A stretch of 64,000 nucleotides of DNA from JBGPTK01 sp041497605 (lineage in GTDB: Bacteria; Acidobacteriota; Terriglobia; Acidiferrales; UBA7541). The stretch is taken from positions 1-64,000 of the forward strand of contig JBGQGW010000001.1 in NCBI GenBank assembly GCA_041497605.1, written 5' to 3'. Shown in pieces: positions 59,894 through 64,000 of the stretch (position 1 is the stretch's first letter; every line of letters starts with the position of its first letter). The notes below the pieces were generated by a model. The model did no database searches. It saw only the letters and a program-made list of their open reading frames with translations, and was not told the origin of the DNA. A program made the translations under genes and the position numbers.

Positions 59894-61855
59894 TTACTGA
59901 AGCAGCTTAAGTACGAGCTGCTGTTGCTGGTTGGCCTGGGCCAGGGCGGAAATTCCGGTCTGTTCCAGGATGGAAAACTTGGCCAGGGACGCCACCGTGG
60001 ATGGAATATCGGCGGCTCGGATACCGTCTTCTGCACCCGTCAGATTTTGCACCTGGTTGGTGATGACTCCGGCAGCACTCTGCAATCGGTTGACGGCTGC
60101 GCCGATCGTGCCGCGCAGGCCGGCAACCGTTTGGATGGCCGTGTTGATGGTCGCCAGCGCGGCGGTGGCGTCGGTAATGTTTAATAGGTCGTTTACCGAT
60201 CCAGCCGTGCCATTAGCCAAGTCCGCAGCACCGAATGTGTTGGCCGTCCCCGTTACCGTTGTAGCGATACTGTTGCCGGCGATGCCGGGAGTTAATGCGG
60301 TGAATACGATTGCGGTTGCCGTCGCCACTGCCGAGACAGAAGTATTGGCCACTGTGGGACTTCCGTAGGTAACGCCCGAGCCGCTCGCGCCGTTGACGGC
60401 ATTCGCCAGGTTGGCAAGGCTGGCAGCTTCCGTAACGCCCACCAGGATCTCATCTGCCGTGGGAGTGTTGCTGAGGGAGGTCACGAAGGTGTAGGTTTGC
60501 GTGCCCACCGTCACGGTATCGCCTGCGGCGGCGACCGGAGGGGCTCCGGTATTGGCGCCTCCAGTGAAAAACCCGGTGGCGAAGGAGCCGGAGCTTGCCG
60601 ACGCAGTGATAAAGTTGCCGCCGGTGCCAGTGGTAAGAGCGGTGAAGGTGTCCTCGGTTCCCACAAATCCCGCAGTTGCGGCCGCCGAGACGTTGGCATT
60701 TTTCGTAGTATTGCTGCTATAGTTACTTCCGCCCGAGCCGTTGACCGCCAGCACAAGATTCGCTAGGCCGGTAGCTTCGCTACTGCTTATCACCTCATTC
60801 GCCGTCGCAGTGGTGCTGAGGGCAGCCACGAAGGTGTAGGTTTGGCCGCCAACCGTTACGGTGGCGCCAGCGGTGCCGCCAAGGAGTGTCGAGGAAGCGC
60901 CAAAATTTGCCCCCGATGACGCATAAGTGATAGCGTTTCCGGCGGTGCCATTAACGAGTGCCTTCAAAGAGATCGTGGTTCCGTTGGATGCGGTGGACTT
61001 GAGGGCAGTATTGGCGACTGTTGGGAGCCCATAGACAACTCCGGCACCACCAGATGTGGTGTTGATCGCAGACGCCAGATTCGCTAAGGCTTCCGTTTCA
61101 TTCGCACCGAGGGAAACCTCATTTGCCACTCCAGCCCCTCCGGTGAGGGCCGTCACGAATGTGTAGACTTGGCCATTGAGCGTCACGGTGTCGAGGTTGG
61201 CTGGAGGCGCGACGGCGGTTAGTGTAGCGGTGGCAACAGCGGAGGCCGTGAAATTGACTCCGGTATAGACGTCGGAGGCAGCAACGGCAGCCGAGCCCGC
61301 CGCTTGGCTCAGGGTGCCGGTGGCGGCGACCGCTCCCCCTAAGCTCAGGCCAGTGGAGGACAACAGACCGGTGGTCACACCGATGATGCTGTTGCTGGTG
61401 GCGCCAGCGTCACTCAAGAAAATATTGAGAGTACTTGCGGTGAAAACCTGCCCGCCGTTGTAATTTGTCTTGGAACCGACGCGGTCGATTTCCGCTTTGA
61501 TGGCGGTAAATTCGGCGTCCAGCGCGACACGTTGCGGATCGGAGACAGTACCGGTTGCGGCTTCGGTGGCCAGCGTAACGGCGCGGTTGAGCAGGGTAGT
61601 CACCTGCGCCAGCGAGCCATCCGCCACCTGCAATTCGCCGACGCCATCGTTGGCATTTCGGGCGGATTGCGTCAGGGCGGTAATGTTGGCATGTAAACCG
61701 TCGGCAATAGCCAGGCCGGCGGCGTCATCCGCGCCACTGTTGATGCGCGATCCGGAGGACAGTTGAAACAAGGCTTGGTTAAGACTTTTACTCGTAACGC
61801 CCAATTGGTTTTGTGCTGCGATCGATGCAATGTTGTTCAAAATGCTGAGTGCCAT
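59894..61855 (-). CDS. fliC: Flagellin with three outer-domain repeats
   Basis: 653 residues, longer than many flagellins. The D0/D1 core is complete: N-terminal SLNQALFQLSSGSRINSGADDAAGLAIAD and C-terminal AAVNRLQSAAGVITNQVQNLTGAEDGIRAAD. Between residues about 222 and 548 lie three tandem 100-residue repeats (see repeat entry) that form the surface-exposed part. The ATG at 61855 is preceded by a leader of about 115 bases and a sigma28 promoter. This is the only flagellin in the window. Confidence 0.96.
   Translation of the reverse strand: MALSILNNIASIAAQNQLGVTSKSLNQALFQLSSGSRINSGADDAAGLAIADGLHANITALTQSARNANDGVGELQVADGSLAQVTTLLNRAVTLATEAATGTVSDPQRVALDAEFTAIKAEIDRVGSKTNYNGGQVFTASTLNIFLSDAGATSNSIIGVTTGLLSSTGLSLGGAVAATGTLSQAAGSAAVAASDVYTGVNFTASAVATATLTAVAPPANLDTVTLNGQVYTFVTALTGGAGVANEVSLGANETEALANLASAINTTSGGAGVVYGLPTVANTALKSTASNGTTISLKALVNGTAGNAITYASSGANFGASSTLLGGTAGATVTVGGQTYTFVAALSTTATANEVISSSEATGLANLVLAVNGSGGSNYSSNTTKNANVSAAATAGFVGTEDTFTALTTGTGGNFITASASSGSFATGFFTGGANTGAPPVAAAGDTVTVGTQTYTFVTSLSNTPTADEILVGVTEAASLANLANAVNGASGSGVTYGSPTVANTSVSAVATATAIVFTALTPGIAGNSIATTVTGTANTFGAADLANGTAGSVNDLLNITDATAALATINTAIQTVAGLRGTIGAAVNRLQSAAGVITNQVQNLTGAEDGIRAADIPSTVASLAKFSILEQTGISALAQANQQQQLVLKLLQ
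60212..61192 (-). repeat. Three tandem beta-rich repeats in flagellin (protein level)
   Basis: Residues about 222-328, 332-432 and 446-548 each run: VTVGGQTYTFV or close, NEV..., LANL..AVN, a ...NYS/GVTYG... stretch, then TALTxGxxGNxI. The match is clear at the protein level but only partial at the DNA level, so the copies are old or diversified. Confidence 0.8.
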
Positions 61856-61980
61856 GGTTTAAGGCTCCTTTTTGTTCGAATTGTACGTCTAGAGTCCGGG
61901 AGCCTTAGTGCGAAGGGTTTGAACCCTTTACGCCAACTGACTCGCATTTCGTTTCGGAACTACCAACGTACTCTTTCTGT

Positions 61981-62007
61981 TTATCGGCGATTGTGGGAAA
62001 GCCTTTA
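61981..62007 (-). promoter_or_regulatory. Sigma28 (FliA) promoter for flagellin
   Basis: Minus strand: TAAAGGCT, an 11-base spacer, GCCGATAA. The -10 is perfect and the -35 is 6 of 8. The predicted start lies about 115 bases before the flagellin ATG. Confidence 0.88.
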
Positions 62008-62254
62008 ATTCTCATAACACGCTTGTTGTGAACTGCTTGCCATGTTGGGAACGGCTGCGGCCCGATTGACCTGCTGCAAATCGTGGCACTTATCATCCTT
62101 GTGGTCAGCTTGCCTCTCCGCGCGGAGCCTTGGATCCGCTTCTCGCGTGCGGACGCCTCCAGTTGCATCGCCCGATCGGACGCGAACCGTTCAAATCCGC
62201 AATGCACAGCCCCAAGTCCTGGAACCGCAATGAGAGATTTCATTTTTTCCTCAC

Positions 62255-62545
62255 CTAATTTCCACTTGCCTCGTCCTTTGCTGCAAGAAGGCAAAGATGT
62301 ATGGGGACCGAACAGGATTTGCTTGGTGGCTCCAACACCAGAGCCGCACGAAGCAAATCGTCCCATAGATCAAGCAACCGAGTGGCCATTTCGATGCGTT
62401 CACTCAGGGCAACCTTCGGGGAGAAAAGTGATGTCTGGTTTCCAACATTTTCAAGCACATCTATCAACTCTTCCAGAATCCTGCCGATAAGAGAGTCGGG
62501 CCGGCTCCCGCTCTTGTCTCCTCGCGACTGGGCAGACTGCCTCAA
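62255..62545 (-). CDS. Possible small helical protein upstream of flagellin
   Basis: A reading frame of up to 96 residues (TTG 62545). The middle is strongly amphipathic helix (LIGRILEELIDVLENVGNQT and IEMATRLLDLWDDLLRAALV), unlike random frames; the plus-strand frames here look like non-coding translations. No start with a good ribosome site is seen. Could be a flagellin-associated regulator; unproven. Confidence 0.35.
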   Translation of the reverse strand: MRQSAQSRGDKSGSRPDSLIGRILEELIDVLENVGNQTSLFSPKVALSERIEMATRLLDLWDDLLRAALVLEPPSKSCSVPIHLCLLAAKDEASGN

Positions 62546-62571
62546 GTGAAAGCAGATGAGGAGATTCTTAG

Positions 62572-62874
62572 ATGATCCAACTTACCAGACTGAATAAGCG
62601 CCCCATCGGAGTGAACTCTGACCTGATCAAGTTCATTGAAAACGCACCCGACACCCTGATCACGTTGTTGACGGGAGAACGGATTCTGGTTCTCGAGACG
62701 TTCGAAGAAATCATGGAACGCATCGTGGCATTCCGCCAGCGGGTGCTCTCGGGGCTTGATCTCACGACCTATGTTTCCAATGCACCAGGCAATGAGGCAG
62801 CCCGTCTGCCGGGAGTCATTAAAGAAGATGGTGAAATCGGCGGCGCGGAAGGCACAACACAGGAGCCACGCTGA
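62572..62874 (+). CDS. flbD: FlbD/SwrD family flagellar protein
   Basis: 100 residues. Residues 1-65 are the FlbD family block (IQLTRLNKRPIGVNSDLIKFIE, PDTLITLLTGERILVLET, a VAFRQRVL helix); the tail of about 35 residues is extra. SwrD in Bacillus raises torque and is encoded near mot genes, as here. The stop overlaps the motA start by one base. Confidence 0.88.
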   Translation: MIQLTRLNKRPIGVNSDLIKFIENAPDTLITLLTGERILVLETFEEIMERIVAFRQRVLSGLDLTTYVSNAPGNEAARLPGVIKEDGEIGGAEGTTQEPR

Positions 62875-63653
62875 TGGACAAGAGCTCCTTCGGCGGCCTT
62901 GCTCTGGCAATCTTCGGAATTCTGGCAGGATTGCTTTTGGAAGGCGGAAATATCACGCAGGTCATTCAGCCCACCGCAGCCATGATTGTTTTTGGCGGGA
63001 CGCTTGGCGCCGTTATGCTCCAGTTCCCGATGCCTATGGTGCTGGCTTCCTTCGCAAGTTTGATTCAAGTTTTCTTCGAGCGCGGCCAGAATCCGCACTT
63101 CGTAATTCAGCGGCTCGTGGAATACGCCGATCAGGCACGCAAAAAGGGAATCGTGTCGCTCGATAGCGTGCTCGACAGTATCGAAGATCCCTTTCTCAAG
63201 AAATCCCTGATGTTGGCGGTGGACGGCACAGAACCGGAAGAACTGAGAAGGATGATGCAGCTCGAACTGGATAACCAGGCCGAGCACGAAGAAAACATTC
63301 CGCGGGTGTACGAATCCGCGGGCGGATTTTCGCCGACGATTGGAATTATCGGCGCGGTGCTGGGACTGATTCAAGTAATGCAGCACCTCGAAAACATCGA
63401 GGATGTTGGCCGCGGAATCGCAGTGGCCTTCGTAGCCACCATTTATGGGGTAGGCGCCGCCAATTTGTTTTTCCTTCCGGCAGCAGGCAAATTGAAAATT
63501 CGATTGCGGGAACACCAGGTGATCCGGGAAATGATATTGGAAGGAGTCATTTCCATCCTGGAAGGCATGAATCCGCGAATGCTTCAAACGAAGCTGCTTG
63601 GATTTCTCTCGGAAACCAAAGCAACGGAAAAGGTGAACGCGAATGCGGCGTAA
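62874..63653 (+). CDS. motA: Flagellar motor stator protein MotA
   Basis: 259 residues with four membrane segments. Typical blocks: IVFGGTLGAVMLQFPMP near the second segment, the cytosolic loop with the charged residues that meet FliG (AEHEENIPRVYESAGGFSPTIGIIGAVLGLI), and the last segment pair. Five MotA surround two MotB. Overlaps motB by 11 bases. Confidence 0.96.
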   Translation: MDKSSFGGLALAIFGILAGLLLEGGNITQVIQPTAAMIVFGGTLGAVMLQFPMPMVLASFASLIQVFFERGQNPHFVIQRLVEYADQARKKGIVSLDSVLDSIEDPFLKKSLMLAVDGTEPEELRRMMQLELDNQAEHEENIPRVYESAGGFSPTIGIIGAVLGLIQVMQHLENIEDVGRGIAVAFVATIYGVGAANLFFLPAAGKLKIRLREHQVIREMILEGVISILEGMNPRMLQTKLLGFLSETKATEKVNANAA

Positions 63654-64000
63654 ACGGAAACAGGCGGAGCACATCAACCATGATCGCTGGCTCGTCTCTT
63701 ACGCCGATTTTATTACTCTGCTCTTTGCTTTGTTCGTTGTGATGTTTGCAACTGCGCGCTTGGACCGTAAGAAAGCCGTCAAGCTCTCGGCGGCGATTCA
63801 GGGCGCTTTCCAGCATCTAGGGATGTTCGATAGTTCCGCCGCTCACGCTCCGATCGGCGCGAGCGGCCAAAGCTTGCTCGATGACGCGAAGGAAGCGGAG
63901 AAGCTGATCTCGGATTCCGATCTTGCGAGAGTTCAAGAGGCGGCTAAGAGTGCCGGCAACGATGCGGTCCTCGATTTGCCGGTCACTGAATTGCAGAAGG
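63643..64000 (+). CDS. motB: Flagellar motor stator protein MotB (runs off the window)
   Basis: First 119 residues only. A basic N-terminus precedes the single membrane segment with SYADFITLLFALFVV; Asp22 is the proton-binding residue. A helical linker follows. The peptidoglycan-binding OmpA-like domain should lie beyond the window. ATG 63643 overlaps the motA end. Confidence 0.94.
   Translation, partial: MRRKRKQAEHINHDRWLVSYADFITLLFALFVVMFATARLDRKKAVKLSAAIQGAFQHLGMFDSSAAHAPIGASGQSLLDDAKEAEKLISDSDLARVQEAAKSAGNDAVLDLPVTELQK

Noticed and set aside
61905..62366. 153-codon minus-strand frame across the flagellin promoter region
   Set aside because: It covers the sigma28 promoter and leader and its translation is Arg/Ser/Gly-rich without structure.
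1..64000. CRISPR arrays, insertion sequences, prophage or integrases
   Set aside because: No spaced direct-repeat array, transposase motif or integrase was seen. The tRNA-Gln has no flanking duplicate that would mark an attachment site.

Overview
The window reads as a piece of a chromosome from a diderm (LPS-bearing) bacterium of roughly 57-60% GC, most likely an acidobacterium (Acidobacteriota, Terriglobia-like). This placement is inference from gene style: lpxB, full L- and P-ring genes, several small PilZ-type proteins of a kind familiar from acidobacteria, and the recR-ybaB-dnaX-SRP RNA order. No rRNA or other taxonomic marker is present.

Layout. (1) 1-20.4 kb, mostly minus strand, housekeeping and regulatory: the 5' end of lpxB behind a heterodimeric ABC exporter and three envelope or unknown genes; an 816-residue PilZ plus coiled-coil protein; an Mpo1/DUF962 protein; recR, ybaB, dnaX and an SRP RNA; a secreted plus-strand protein; a PilZ protein next to an NtrC-type sigma54 activator; a PilZ-like small protein; a site-2 protease; a DUF4126 membrane protein; tRNA-Gln(TTG); a ClpA/B-type AAA+ ATPase; and an orphan histidine-kinase dimerisation fragment. 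(2) 20.9-57.2 kb, all plus strand, the flagellar cluster: an OmpR-type regulator, then a FleQ/FleS/FleR-like sigma54 cascade, flgBC-fliEFGHIJ, fliK-flgD-flgE, fliL-fliN-fliOPQR-flhBA-fliA-fliM-fliN, a Zn/MshEN protein, an HDOD protein, cheY, cheX, then flgFGAHIJ and flgM-(59-aa ORF)-flgN-flgKL. (3) 57.4-61.9 kb, minus strand: a FliT-like gene, fliS, fliD and flagellin. (4) 62.6-64 kb, plus strand: flbD, motA and motB, which runs off the end.

How it works together. The sequence shows a legible transcription hierarchy. Sigma54 (-24/-12) elements lie in front of the kinase gene, fliK, fliL and flgF. Textbook sigma28 (FliA) elements lie in front of flgM (two in tandem) and flagellin. The FleQ/FleSR-like proteins would fire the sigma54 class, which includes fliA; FliA, restrained by FlgM, would then fire late genes. 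Two sigma54 elements sit so close to their genes that they decide between alternative start codons (flgF, fliK), and a third bears on the kinase start.

Most interesting: a stand-alone two-motif MshEN (c-di-GMP-binding type) protein with an N-terminal Cys4 site, encoded right behind the switch genes fliM-fliN and before HDOD-cheY-cheX. It is a candidate undescribed link between c-di-GMP and the motor. Others are a 240-bp in-frame tandem duplication in fliK, a flagellin with three tandem outer-domain repeats, FlhB with NPNH instead of NPTH, FlgH without a lipidation cysteine, and FliO without a membrane segment. All start-site, promoter and family calls come from reading the sequence; no database search was run.
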